A stretch of DNA of 64,000 bases from Pirellulales bacterium (GTDB lineage Bacteria; Planctomycetota; Planctomycetia; Pirellulales; JAICIG01): assembly GCA_025927475.1 (NCBI GenBank), contig JAICLL010000010.1:1-64000 (forward strand), read 5' to 3'. The notes under the pieces were generated by a model. It was not told the DNA's origin, did not search any database, and saw only the letters and a list, made by a program, of their open reading frames with translations. Position numbers and translations under genes: made by a program. This document shows positions 1 to 8,969 of the stretch, piece after piece; positions within the stretch are counted from its first letter, which is position 1; the number at the start of each line of letters is the position of its first letter.

Positions 1-303
1 GCCAGCCACTACGCCAGCAGCGACACCAGCCCCGATCTGCCGCCTATGGGCATGCGCATCCGGCTAAAAAAATCGTTCGATACGCGGCCCTACGGTCGCA
101 AGGTGCGCACGATTCTCAAGTGCCTGCAAACCTATGGCGCCATTCTGGCCGACAACGGCGCGCCGTTCTTTCTGACCGGCGCACCGCATAAGAAATGGAA
201 CAACGATGAGTTGGCCGAGCTGACGCGCGTCCGCGATGACCTGCTTTTCAATTCGCTGGAAGTGATGCGGATCGATCCCGATCGTTTAACGGTCGGGCGG
301 TAG
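1..303 (+). CDS. C-terminal part of a conserved exported protein of unknown function (5' end outside window)
   Basis: The reading frame is open from the first base and ends at TAG 301-303, so this is the last 100 residues of a longer protein. The visible segment PPMGMRIRLKKSFD, then ILADNGAPFFLTGAP and KKWNNDELAELTRV, is typical of the C-terminus of a widespread bacterial family annotated only as hypothetical. In that family this tail reads roughly PPMGLRVRLK...LADNGS.W..SGAPD.RW. No catalytic motif can be assigned from this piece. It is convergent with the minus-strand cytochrome gene beginning 58 bases later. Family recognition is from memory of the conserved tail and the function is unknown. 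Confidence 0.7.
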   Translation, partial: ASHYASSDTSPDLPPMGMRIRLKKSFDTRPYGRKVRTILKCLQTYGAILADNGAPFFLTGAPHKKWNNDELAELTRVRDDLLFNSLEVMRIDPDRLTVGR

Positions 304-360
304 CGGCCTGACGATCCTGTATCGACGGGTCGAAGAGAGCGTCAGGACGAGCGCGGCAAT

Positions 361-2079
361 TTACGGATGCGCGATCTTCGGCCAATAGGTGTCGAAGTCG
401 AAGTCGGGGCTGTTGTCGCCGTCGTGGCACTCCAGACACGAGCGGCGCTGTGCCTCGCCATCGGCACCCTCGAGCGAAAGATGCATGGCCTGCCGTAGCT
501 TTTCTTGCAGCTTTTCATCGCCGGCCATTTCGGCGGCGATGTGGGCGGCGCCCGGCCCGTGGCAGTTCTCGCAGCCGTTGCCGGCCAGGCCGGGGGTCTT
601 CTCCAGGCTGTCGTAGCCGGTCGTGTAGGGAAGATATTTCTGCGGGTTCCAGCCGGTGGCGTGGCAGCTAATGCACTCGGGGTCGAATTGCCGCGGCGGC
701 TTGGCCTTGGTCAGTGTCTCGGTCGCCAGCGCGTGTGGAGTGTCTTGCCAAATTTCGAAGGCCCGCTGGTGGCAATCGGCGCATTGATCGGAGCCGGCGA
801 ATTTGCCGCGCGGATGCTCGACGCGTCTCAGTCCCAGCCCCTGCCAACCCAGCTCCTTGAGCTGGTCTTGATAGCTGACCATCAGCTCGTCCATCTCCGG
901 CGAGTCGGCAAAGCGATGGTCGAGCGGCACCCGCTGGTATCGCACCGGCGCCTGTTCGTCGTCATACAAGCCCAGCACGATGGCATACATTCCTTTGTGG
1001 CCCACCTCGATGAACTGCGCACCGTCGCCGCCGACTCGCTGCGCCTCGTGCGGAGGTTCTGCCGCGCCATGCGCCGTCACCACCACATCGAACTCGGGGA
1101 ATTTCTCGGCCAGTGCCCGCGATTCTTCCGGCTTGGCATAGGCCAGCAGCACTAGGCGATCGCACCTGGCTTTTTTCAGCTCGGGCAAAACTTGCGCGAG
1201 GGCCTTCTCGGCGGGCATCAATTGCACTTCGTCGTTGGTAAGCTGCTCTTGCAGCGAGTCGCCCAGTACCGAGGTGACGCCCACTTTCAGGCCGCCCGCT
1301 TCAATCACCCGCAAGCGAGGCACAAACCCCGATTCGAAGCCGAACAAGCCGACATTTGCCGAAACAAACGCCTCTCCATTGGCAGCGGTGGCGGTGACGG
1401 CGCCGGTGGGCAGCTTGAGGTCTTCGGCGCCGAAGCCGACCGCCTGATAGCCCATCATGCGGAGGGCTTCGACCGCTTTATCGAACTTGATTTCGGCCTC
1501 GCGGCCGAAACGGCCGATGATGCCGCCGTTGTCCAACGCCACAACCGGCCAACCGCGTGCGTGCAGTTGCTTGAGAAAAGTGTGGCGGCGGCGCAGGCCG
1601 CCCTTTTGGTTTTCCAGACCGGCGCAGCCGCAAGGCTCGATATAGCCGCCCTGCTCGCCGGTGAACACCAGCACCAACTCCGGCTGGGGCCAACCCGCGA
1701 ACAGCTCCCTGCCTGGTGGAATCGGCGTAGCATTGCGCTCATCGGCCGGTGCATCGTCGGCTCCTTGGACCGGCGGCTCGTCGCGCACGTCGGCTCGCGG
1801 GTTTGACTCGGACACTTCGGGAGCAGGGGTATCGGTAGGCGAGCGATCTCCGTGGGCGATTCCCTCGGGGGCGTTACGAGACGGAGCAGATTCACCTCGA
1901 TTCGCAACTCGCGGAACGCCACGGAGTGCGTTCCCTACAGGGGCGTTTTGGTCTGCCGGCGCTTTCGCGGCAGGCTTCTTTTCCGCGGAAGTCCGCGGAG
2001 TGCCCGAATCGCTGCAGGCGGTCAAAACCAAACAGCAAATGCAAATCGCCCCCCACCAGCAGCGTACGCAATCAGCCAT
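361..2079 (-). CDS. Tetraheme cytochrome c554-like lipoprotein with N-terminal metallophosphatase/5'-nucleotidase-like domain
   Basis: The 572-aa product begins with a lipoprotein signal ending LTAC (Cys22), so it is probably anchored in a membrane facing the periplasm. Residues about 25-120 form a low-complexity Pro/Ala/Asp linker. A central UshA/5'-nucleotidase-like fold follows, with the landmark PCGCAGLENQKGG and an LDNGG motif. The C-terminal part carries four CxxCH heme-binding sites (CADCH, CISCH, CENCH, CLECH), as in cytochrome c554-type (Cytochrom_C554) proteins. An electron-transfer role is likely, but donor and acceptor are unknown. It lies 26 bp downstream of the DUF1573 gene on the same strand, so the two are probably cotranscribed. 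A fragment of a genomic repeat is embedded in the linker (see 1895-1940). Confidence 0.8.
   Translation of the reverse strand: MADCVRCWWGAICICCLVLTACSDSGTPRTSAEKKPAAKAPADQNAPVGNALRGVPRVANRGESAPSRNAPEGIAHGDRSPTDTPAPEVSESNPRADVRDEPPVQGADDAPADERNATPIPPGRELFAGWPQPELVLVFTGEQGGYIEPCGCAGLENQKGGLRRRHTFLKQLHARGWPVVALDNGGIIGRFGREAEIKFDKAVEALRMMGYQAVGFGAEDLKLPTGAVTATAANGEAFVSANVGLFGFESGFVPRLRVIEAGGLKVGVTSVLGDSLQEQLTNDEVQLMPAEKALAQVLPELKKARCDRLVLLAYAKPEESRALAEKFPEFDVVVTAHGAAEPPHEAQRVGGDGAQFIEVGHKGMYAIVLGLYDDEQAPVRYQRVPLDHRFADSPEMDELMVSYQDQLKELGWQGLGLRRVEHPRGKFAGSDQCADCHQRAFEIWQDTPHALATETLTKAKPPRQFDPECISCHATGWNPQKYLPYTTGYDSLEKTPGLAGNGCENCHGPGAAHIAAEMAGDEKLQEKLRQAMHLSLEGADGEAQRRSCLECHDGDNSPDFDFDTYWPKIAHP
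1895..1940. repeat. REP-like repeat fragment inside the cytochrome gene linker
   Basis: Bases 1912-1940 (CGGAACGCCACGGAGTGCG followed by TTCCCTACAG) match the right arm of the intergenic inverted repeats at 21756-21889 and 44621-44710. The preceding CGATTCGCAACTC also resembles the inner part of the 44 kb copy. Here the segment is translated within the low-complexity linker, roughly residues 47-62 of the cytochrome protein. Confidence 0.7.
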
Positions 2080-2105
2080 ATTGCACTCTCGTGAAAGCCA
2101 ACGGT

Positions 2106-3332
2106 TCAGTCTTCAACGACCGCAAATTTAACCGACAACTTCACGCGGCCCAACTCCGGTTTATTGGTGGGAATGGTCACTTCGGCGAATTTGCCCGTGG
2201 CGCCGCCCATGTGGCTCACCAGCCGGCTGCCGGGCGGGATCTCAAAAATCACCGGGACCAAGGTGGCCGAGCCTTCTTTGACGCTACTGGGTTCGCCGTA
2301 GGTGATCTTCAACACATCGGGATCGGGTTGTTCCGCCTTTTCCAGCTTGAGCCCCTCGCGATGCGGCCCCCGCACCAGCAAGGTCAGCTTCGCCTGCTTG
2401 CCGGCCGAGCGCTTCACCATGCCAATCTCGAGCAGATTGTAATCTTTGTTCCAGCCCTTGCCGATCATCGAGATGGCGCCGGTCACCTGCCCTCGAATAG
2501 GAAGATTGGCCTTGGGAGCATCTTCCAGATTGGTCGTGAGCTGCAGATTCTGGTCGATCGAGCCTAGCGGCAGGCCCGGCTCAAGCTTCACAGTCAACTC
2601 GATGCCGCTTTTGGCGCCCAGAGGCAGATCTTCTTTCGCCAGCGGGGTTAGTTCCACATCAAAGTATTTGGCGGTGGCGGCGTCGCTGAATTGGTGGCCG
2701 GTCACTTGCAAGCCCTCGTCAAAGAAGGCAAACAACCGGGCCTTCACCTCCTCACGCTCCCCACCTTGAACCTTGCTGAGCACCAACTCTCGGGGCACGA
2801 GTTCCAGCGGCCGCACCACTTTGCCCGTAATCACAAACCGCAGTAGCGGATGGGCGGGATCGTTGGTTTGGACGCTGGCGCTTTGACGGAAATAGTCTTC
2901 GTAGGTGTCGACATTCCAGCGCACCACAATCTCGCCGCTTTCGCCCGGAGCCAGTTCTTCCGTTCCCAGGTCGACAAACGTGCATTTGGTGCAACTCACC
3001 TCAGTGCCGACAAAGCGCAAAGGAGCGTTTCCCTCGTTGCGCACGTGGAACACGTGGCGATGGTCGTTCGTCTGGTTCTTTTCAACCCCAAAATCGAACT
3101 CCAGCTCGTCGGCGACAGCCACCGGGTGTCCATCGGTCGGCGGCGGCTCATCGCCGTGCGCCGCGACGGCCGACGCCGAGTCGCCGCTCTCTGGTTCGTA
3201 GGGCCCTTCGGCGGGCAAATCGACCGACAAGCTGCCCCAGCTCCAAAGCGTTCCGGAATGGGCCAGTGAAATCGTCGTGGTGATCAGGACCCCGAAGGCC
3301 ACGACCGCGGCCATCGTCCAAGGAGTTTTCAT
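2106..3332 (-). CDS. Exported DUF1573-type protein
   Basis: The 408-aa product has a signal peptide (MKTPWTMAAVVAFGVLITT...). A DUF1573-like immunoglobulin-fold domain follows, visible as LEFDFGVEKNQTNDHRHVF, RNEGNAPLRFVGTEVSC, LAPGESGEI and QTNDPAHPLL. The usual SCGCT signature of the family appears here as SCTKCTF, keeping a CxxC pair. The remainder looks like a second beta-rich region. A location in the periplasm or at the cell surface is expected; no reaction can be assigned. It is the first gene of a probable two-gene unit with the tetraheme cytochrome downstream. Confidence 0.7.
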   Translation of the reverse strand: MKTPWTMAAVVAFGVLITTTISLAHSGTLWSWGSLSVDLPAEGPYEPESGDSASAVAAHGDEPPPTDGHPVAVADELEFDFGVEKNQTNDHRHVFHVRNEGNAPLRFVGTEVSCTKCTFVDLGTEELAPGESGEIVVRWNVDTYEDYFRQSASVQTNDPAHPLLRFVITGKVVRPLELVPRELVLSKVQGGEREEVKARLFAFFDEGLQVTGHQFSDAATAKYFDVELTPLAKEDLPLGAKSGIELTVKLEPGLPLGSIDQNLQLTTNLEDAPKANLPIRGQVTGAISMIGKGWNKDYNLLEIGMVKRSAGKQAKLTLLVRGPHREGLKLEKAEQPDPDVLKITYGEPSSVKEGSATLVPVIFEIPPGSRLVSHMGGATGKFAEVTIPTNKPELGRVKLSVKFAVVED

Positions 3333-3451
3333 GGGATAACCTCAAGTAGGGGGAATGACCGCGAAATTACCAATGTCCTATTATAATGGCTGGCGCCATG
3401 CGAAGCAGGGTGGTCTCATGATTGAACTGCCGCAAATCAAGCAGGGCGGCT

Positions 3452-5743
3452 TCATGGGTCGTCGGCGTGCTGTTTTGCCAGCGGTCGGATGTCCGCCAGA
3501 ACGTCGCGCGACAGCTTTTGGTCTGCATGGGGTGACAGTTCATGCAGTTGCAGCGCCTCGGCCGCTTGCTCCTGGGCTTCCTTTTGCCGGCCCGCCGCCG
3601 ACAACGCCAAAGCGAGATTCGCTCGGGCGAGCGCGTAGTTGGGATAAAGAGCAACCGCACGCTGATAGTGTTCGACGGCCGCCGTCAGCTCACGCGGTTC
3701 AAGCGTCTGCCGATAAATCGAAAGGTAACCATCGCCGGCCTGACGCCAGGCGGCGCTCAAGAATGGTCGCCGTCTGAGCAGTTCGCTCTGGGCTTCTTTC
3801 CAGATTGCAAGCGCGCGGCGATCACCGCCGCGCTCGAAACGGGCAAAAGCAATGGCAGCCAAGCTCCTCCACGGCTGGTCGGCCAAGGGATCAGCGGCCG
3901 CGGCGGCACGGAGGCTTTGCTCGGCCATGCGCGGTTCTGCTTCGGCCTCGTCCAATCGCATTCGGCAACGCAGCACCGGCCGATAGGCGCTAACATGACA
4001 AACCACCGCCAAAATGACCGCGACCGTCAGCGACCCAATCGCGGCCGCCTGGGGCAGCGAGGCGGATGGCGCTGTGCGGCTGGGGCCCAGGGCGATTGCC
4101 AACAACAGCCACAACGAGCCCGCGACCCCGCCAAAGCCAATGCCGCCTGCCGCCAGCAGGTTCACCAACAGCGCACCCACCGCGATGAACGGCAGGGCTC
4201 GCGGCATTTCGCCGCTGTCGATCCAGCGCCATCCCACCAGCGCGGCGGCGACAACGCTCAGCAAGCCTATCACCAGTAGTTCGATGGGCAGCCCCACCGT
4301 CGCAACGAGGCCGATGAAAAAGGCCAACACAAATCCCGCGGCTGCCCCGGCCAAAATCGCATAGACAGAGGCGTTTGTGGGGCAGATCTCCACGGCTCGC
4401 CTCGCATCGTCGTGAGGAATCGCCGCCGCCGCCCGCGACCGAACCTGCAGAGCGGAGCCTGCAAAAATCGCGACGAGAGCCAGCATCGCCGGCGTACCCG
4501 ACGTCGACCAGATCTCTAACAAAAAATTATGCGGGTCGGCGACGACTTCGCTGGCTTGTGGCAATTTGTACCGCGTATAGAGGTCTTGAAAATTCCCCAA
4601 CCCGCAGCCGAACCAGGGATGATCGCCAATGAGCTTCAGTGCGGCATGCCAATATTGCCAGCGATAACTAAGCGATTTAGCGGCCTCGGAAAAAATCTCC
4701 CGATCGAGCGATTTGCCGCCGAGCACGATCGCCAGCGCAATGACCAGCAAAGTGGCTGCCGCGAAGAACACGGCCCGCGGGACTCGCGCCATCGGTCTGG
4801 CCGCCCTTCGAGATGCGATCGCCACCCCCGCCAGACCAAGCAAACTTGCCAAATAGGCGCTGCGGCTTTTGGTAAGGACCAGGCAAAGCGCAAGCGGCAG
4901 AATCACTGCGGCGGAAACAGCCCCATGCCGGATCGCCGCGGGACGGCTTCCGCGCCGATCGCAGCACGCGATGCCCAATATCATCACCAGCCAGGGAACC
5001 AAAAAGCCGGCCAGGGAATTCGCCAAGGCAAAAGTTGCCATCGGCTCGGTGCTTCGCAGGCGCTGTTCGAACAACATCCGCGCCGGCGATCCCGCCGGGG
5101 CCACCACGCCCGCGGCGCGAAGAACCGCCTCGGGATGCAAGCGGTATTCTTCGCGCATGGCGGGCAGCGAGACGTAAAACTGAAACAGGCCATCGGCAGA
5201 GATCACCAAGGCCACGGCGATCATCGCCGCCACCATCGCTCGTCGTTCGCGGTCGCGAGCGATGAGTTGCCTTAACAGCAGAAAACCCGTCCCCAATCCG
5301 ACAAACTCCCACCAGACGTTGATCGCGGCTCGGGCCCAGCCGCTGCGTAAAGCCAGCAGGGTTCCGAGGGCCTGCCAGGCGAGAAGTGCGATCCAGGCGA
5401 AATCGGCCCGGCCGAATCGGCGGGTTAGCTCGGGGCGAAAGGCGCCGGCCAGCCACCACACCGCGGACAACAACAACGTGAGCATGACCAGCGGCAATCC
5501 ATCGCCGGCCACCGTCGCGGCCGACTCGCTCACCAACAGCGGGCGGGCGACATACACCGCCATCAAAGCGCCCAGCAGTACCGGCCGGAGCAACCCCTCG
5601 GGATGCTCCTCCGCCGCGGTCGTTAAGCTCACTGGCGCAGGCTGCCGCTTCAAAATGATGCCTAGGGTTGTTGCTGGCGTTGGAATTCGTCTTCGGCCAG
5701 ACGTCGCGGGCCAGCCCAACGCCGGCTCTTGCCCCCTTGCCAT
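3452..5743 (-). CDS. O-antigen ligase/polymerase-like membrane protein with C-terminal TPRs
   Basis: About ten hydrophobic segments fill the first two thirds of this product. They include a Wzy/WaaL-type loop containing HPWFGCGLGNFQDLY and DPHNFLLEIWSTSG, characteristic of O-antigen ligase superfamily proteins. The last 170 residues are helical tetratricopeptide-like repeats (AVEHYQRAVALYPNYALARANLALALS). The probable role is polymerisation or ligation of a surface polysaccharide, consistent with the WecA-like gene upstream in the operon. The ATG at 5743 lies inside the upstream gene. GTG 5632 or TTG 5653, closer to that gene's stop at 5662, are credible alternative starts that would drop a poorly conserved N-terminus. 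Confidence 0.75.
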   Translation of the reverse strand: MARGQEPALGWPATSGRRRIPTPATTLGIILKRQPAPVSLTTAAEEHPEGLLRPVLLGALMAVYVARPLLVSESAATVAGDGLPLVMLTLLLSAVWWLAGAFRPELTRRFGRADFAWIALLAWQALGTLLALRSGWARAAINVWWEFVGLGTGFLLLRQLIARDRERRAMVAAMIAVALVISADGLFQFYVSLPAMREEYRLHPEAVLRAAGVVAPAGSPARMLFEQRLRSTEPMATFALANSLAGFLVPWLVMILGIACCDRRGSRPAAIRHGAVSAAVILPLALCLVLTKSRSAYLASLLGLAGVAIASRRAARPMARVPRAVFFAAATLLVIALAIVLGGKSLDREIFSEAAKSLSYRWQYWHAALKLIGDHPWFGCGLGNFQDLYTRYKLPQASEVVADPHNFLLEIWSTSGTPAMLALVAIFAGSALQVRSRAAAAIPHDDARRAVEICPTNASVYAILAGAAAGFVLAFFIGLVATVGLPIELLVIGLLSVVAAALVGWRWIDSGEMPRALPFIAVGALLVNLLAAGGIGFGGVAGSLWLLLAIALGPSRTAPSASLPQAAAIGSLTVAVILAVVCHVSAYRPVLRCRMRLDEAEAEPRMAEQSLRAAAAADPLADQPWRSLAAIAFARFERGGDRRALAIWKEAQSELLRRRPFLSAAWRQAGDGYLSIYRQTLEPRELTAAVEHYQRAVALYPNYALARANLALALSAAGRQKEAQEQAAEALQLHELSPHADQKLSRDVLADIRPLAKQHADDP

Positions 5744-7308
5744 TCTATTCCCATGCTATGCGGGGGCGTGTACCAGATGAGAATCAGCTCGCGCGAGACG
5801 GTGGCGCATTGAAAAGCCTGCAACACGAGCAAACCGGCGACCAGCCACCGCGACGAGCGCCGGGCGAAAGCGATTCGCTCGACGGCCAAGGCCGCGGCCA
5901 CGGGCATCAAAAAATACCAGAGACGGCAAATTTCGCCCCGATTGGCGCCCGACAAGTCGAGCAGCGCCACGATTCCCAGCCACGAAAGCAGCAAAGGATC
6001 GCCTCGACGCCGAGCGACCAGCTCACGCACCTCGGTTCCGCAGCGAATCAGCAAGAAGATGGCCAGCGGCAGGCCCAGCGCCACCGCCAGCTCCAACAAG
6101 TTCACCCCCACCCAGACGCCATAGCTGCAACCGGAGTGAGCATTGAACTCGCGGTTCTTGGCAAGATTGACTTGCCATGTTTCCCAGACCCAATGGCCGC
6201 AGAGGGCGATGATTGCCAGTGGCAGGATCCAGCCAGCCAAAACGGCGGCGATGGATGCCCGGCTCGGGCGAGTTCCTTGGACCGCAGCGATCGCAACCAG
6301 AAGGGCAGCCAGCGCTGCCACGACCAAAAAACAGAGCGAAAAAAGCATTCCGATGCCGACCAGCGCTCCGGCAAAGCCGGCCGCCGGCCAAGAACGGTTT
6401 CGCGCGGCGTAATGACTCAGTGCCCAAATCAACGTGGCAAACGCGGGGTAAACCGTATCGGCAACCGGCGCCAGCAAGCTCGCCACAGGAATCAACAGTA
6501 CCGCCGCGGCCGCCACAATGGCCGCCGATCGGCCATAACGCTGCACCACCAGCCAGGCGATCGGCAGGGGAATCAATAGTCCTAAAAGCCGACTGCCCAA
6601 AGCGACGGTGGTAATGGCGGCATGGTCAGCGGCGGGAGTTTTTCCGACGCCGCCAATTTCGCGCAAGATCCAGGCTACTTCGTGCGGTTCGTGCCGCCAC
6701 ACCAACTCAGAGACCGCGGGATGGGCTTCATAAAACGACATCAGCCAGCGGTAGACAAACACCCATCCCACCGGATTCACGGAAACATGGTTCGGCTCGA
6801 AGGTGGCGATGGTCTTGGCATGATCGCGCAACAGTGTGGCCGGATCGGAAAAGCCATAGCGCGCCGCCGCGCGAGGACCGTAGAACAACACGCCCCACTT
6901 TTGCAGGCTGGTTGGCGCGGTGATCTCCAAGAACAGTTGAAAGCCCGCCCCGAGCACGGTCACTCCGAGCACTGCGGAGATAAAGAACTTGCGAGACGCG
7001 GTTTCGACGCGCGAGAGCGTCCAAAGTACCCAGCCGATCAGCCCGGCGGCGAAAACAGCCGCTGGCAAAAGGGCAATCCACGGGCTGAGCGGCGGATCCC
7101 AGGGACCCAGCCGGCCCCAATGCCATTCGCCGGGCACACCGAGCGGAAACCATTGGCCGATAAACGCGACCGTGAAAAGCGCCGTCGCCCCCGCCGCGCT
7201 GGCCAACAAAAGCCCGTGGCCAAGCGCGAACCAAGATTTCGTCCGCTCGCGCCCGCCGCTGTTCGGCGAGGTTCCCAATGAGGTGCGTTCGCTCGCGGCT
7301 TGGTTCAT
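5662..7308 (-). CDS. Polytopic membrane protein, GT39/ArnT-like candidate (second of a tandem pair)
   Basis: About 548 aa with ten or more hydrophobic segments and no soluble catalytic domain. It aligns along its whole length with the next gene upstream (7317-8969). Shared blocks include RWFPLGVPG.WHWGRL/Q, FQLFLEITAP, NPVGW.F.YR, ADHA.ITTVA and WETWQVNLAKN.EFN. Position in a polysaccharide operon suggests a lipid-linked sugar transferase or flippase-type function, but no DxD-like motif was clear enough to prove it. The ATG at 7308 follows the upstream stop by 8 bp; a TTG at 7320 overlapping that stop is the alternative start. Confidence 0.65.
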   Translation of the reverse strand: MNQAASERTSLGTSPNSGGRERTKSWFALGHGLLLASAAGATALFTVAFIGQWFPLGVPGEWHWGRLGPWDPPLSPWIALLPAAVFAAGLIGWVLWTLSRVETASRKFFISAVLGVTVLGAGFQLFLEITAPTSLQKWGVLFYGPRAAARYGFSDPATLLRDHAKTIATFEPNHVSVNPVGWVFVYRWLMSFYEAHPAVSELVWRHEPHEVAWILREIGGVGKTPAADHAAITTVALGSRLLGLLIPLPIAWLVVQRYGRSAAIVAAAAVLLIPVASLLAPVADTVYPAFATLIWALSHYAARNRSWPAAGFAGALVGIGMLFSLCFLVVAALAALLVAIAAVQGTRPSRASIAAVLAGWILPLAIIALCGHWVWETWQVNLAKNREFNAHSGCSYGVWVGVNLLELAVALGLPLAIFLLIRCGTEVRELVARRRGDPLLLSWLGIVALLDLSGANRGEICRLWYFLMPVAAALAVERIAFARRSSRWLVAGLLVLQAFQCATVSRELILIWYTPPHSMGIEWQGGKSRRWAGPRRLAEDEFQRQQQP

Positions 7309-7316
7309 AGTCGGTC

Positions 7317-8969
7317 TCAATTGCTCTTGCTTTCCCGCCTGCGGCGGAACTCGTCTTCAGTCAAGCGGCGCAGCGTCGCCCACTGGCCGTTTCCCTTATC
7401 CAGATATGCTTGCAAGGTACTGTGCGCCGGCCAAGGGCTGACCAAGAGCAATTCGCGCGAAAGGACGGTGCACTCGGCGGCCTGAAGCAGCAGCAGGCAC
7501 ACCACCAAGCCCCGTGCATTTTGAGCGCCCCAACGCAACGGCTCAATGGCCAAGACAGCCCCGACCGGCATGAGAAACAACCACAGCCGAGCGACTTCTC
7601 CTATGTTCACTCCGGCTAGATCGAGCAGAGCGATGATCGCCAACCACGCCGCCAGCAGCGGATCAACCAGACGTCGGGAGCGCACCGAGCACAACGCCTC
7701 GATGGCGCGGGCTGCCAACAACACCGTAGCGGGAATGCCTAGCGCGACGGCAAGCTCCAGCAGATTCACGCCAACCCAAATCGCATAAGAACATCCGCTG
7801 TACAGGTTGAACTCATGGTTTTTCGCAAGGTTGACTTGCCAGGTTTCCCAAAAGCGATGTCCGCAAACCGCAATCGCAGCCAGCGGCAATAGGCAACCGG
7901 TGCATGCCGCAGCCACGGAGGCCGCAGTCGGGCGGCTGCCTTGACGGGCACACAAAACGACCATCAGCGCCGCCAGCGCGCCGGCGACGACAAAACAAAG
8001 CGAGAATAACATGCCCGCGCCGACCAGTACGCTAGCCGCCCCGGCCGCTGGCCAAGAGCCATTGCGAACGCTATAGTAGCTCAGCGCCCAGATCATAGTG
8101 GCAATCGTGGGATAGACCGTGTCGACGTTCGGCGCCAACAAGCTAGCCACGGGAATCAACAGCGAAAAGGCCGCGGCGGCGACGGCCGCCGCGCGGCCAG
8201 AGCGCTGCGCCACCAGCCAGGCAATGGGCAGCGGAAGCAGCAACGCCAGGAAGCGACTGCCGAACGCCACCGTAGTAATGGTCGCGTGGTCTGCCGCCGA
8301 AACTCCTCCCACTCCGCCGAGCTCGCGCAATATCCAAGCAATCTCTTGCGGTTCACGTCGCCAGATCATTTCGGCAACGCCCGGATGCGACTCGTAGAAT
8401 GTCATCAGCGACCGGTAGGTGAAGATCCATCCTACCGGATTGGCCGAAGCATGGCTCGGCCCGATCGTGGCGACCTGCTGAGCATGACGTCGCAAAACAT
8501 CGTGCGGCCCGGAAAAATCATGCCTCGCGGTCTCACGAAACCCGTAATACAACAAGCCCCACTTCCGCAATCCGATGGGAGCAGTAATTTCCAGAAACAA
8601 CTGAAAGCCGGCGCCCAGCAGAATCACGCCCACGATGGCCAGCGTGAAAAATCGCCGCGAACCCTGCTCGACACGACTCAGCGTCCAATGCACCCATGCC
8701 ACCAGCCCCGCCGCGAAGCAGGCCGCCGGAAGCAGCGCCGGCCACGACGTGATCGGCGGGTCCCACGCATCGAGCCTACCCCAATGCCATTGGCCGGGCA
8801 CGCCCAACGGAAACCAGCGACCGATGAACGCCACGAGGAACGCGGCTGTGGCCAGCGTTGCGATCCACAACAGCCATCGCGGACCCCCGTCAGACGACGG
8901 CGCTGTGCAAAGCTCCGCGCGGCAGACGGCGGCAGTGGCCGGCAATGGTTGCGTGGTCGCGTCGTTCAT
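7317..8969 (-). CDS. Polytopic membrane protein, GT39/ArnT-like candidate (first of a tandem pair)
   Basis: 550 aa starting MNDATTQPLPATAAV. The start ATG overlaps the TGA of the WecA-like gene (TGATG), which fixes the start and shows translational coupling. The frame stays open upstream through the other gene, but that part is out of frame with WecA and not coding. Multiple membrane segments and the block structure shared with 5662-7308 make the pair recent tandem paralogues. Function is inferred only from operon context with WecA-like and O-antigen ligase-like genes: a role in assembling a surface glycan. It could also be a planctomycete-specific membrane family without transferase activity. 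Confidence 0.65.
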   Translation of the reverse strand: MNDATTQPLPATAAVCRAELCTAPSSDGGPRWLLWIATLATAAFLVAFIGRWFPLGVPGQWHWGRLDAWDPPITSWPALLPAACFAAGLVAWVHWTLSRVEQGSRRFFTLAIVGVILLGAGFQLFLEITAPIGLRKWGLLYYGFRETARHDFSGPHDVLRRHAQQVATIGPSHASANPVGWIFTYRSLMTFYESHPGVAEMIWRREPQEIAWILRELGGVGGVSAADHATITTVAFGSRFLALLLPLPIAWLVAQRSGRAAAVAAAAFSLLIPVASLLAPNVDTVYPTIATMIWALSYYSVRNGSWPAAGAASVLVGAGMLFSLCFVVAGALAALMVVLCARQGSRPTAASVAAACTGCLLPLAAIAVCGHRFWETWQVNLAKNHEFNLYSGCSYAIWVGVNLLELAVALGIPATVLLAARAIEALCSVRSRRLVDPLLAAWLAIIALLDLAGVNIGEVARLWLFLMPVGAVLAIEPLRWGAQNARGLVVCLLLLQAAECTVLSRELLLVSPWPAHSTLQAYLDKGNGQWATLRRLTEDEFRRRRESKSN

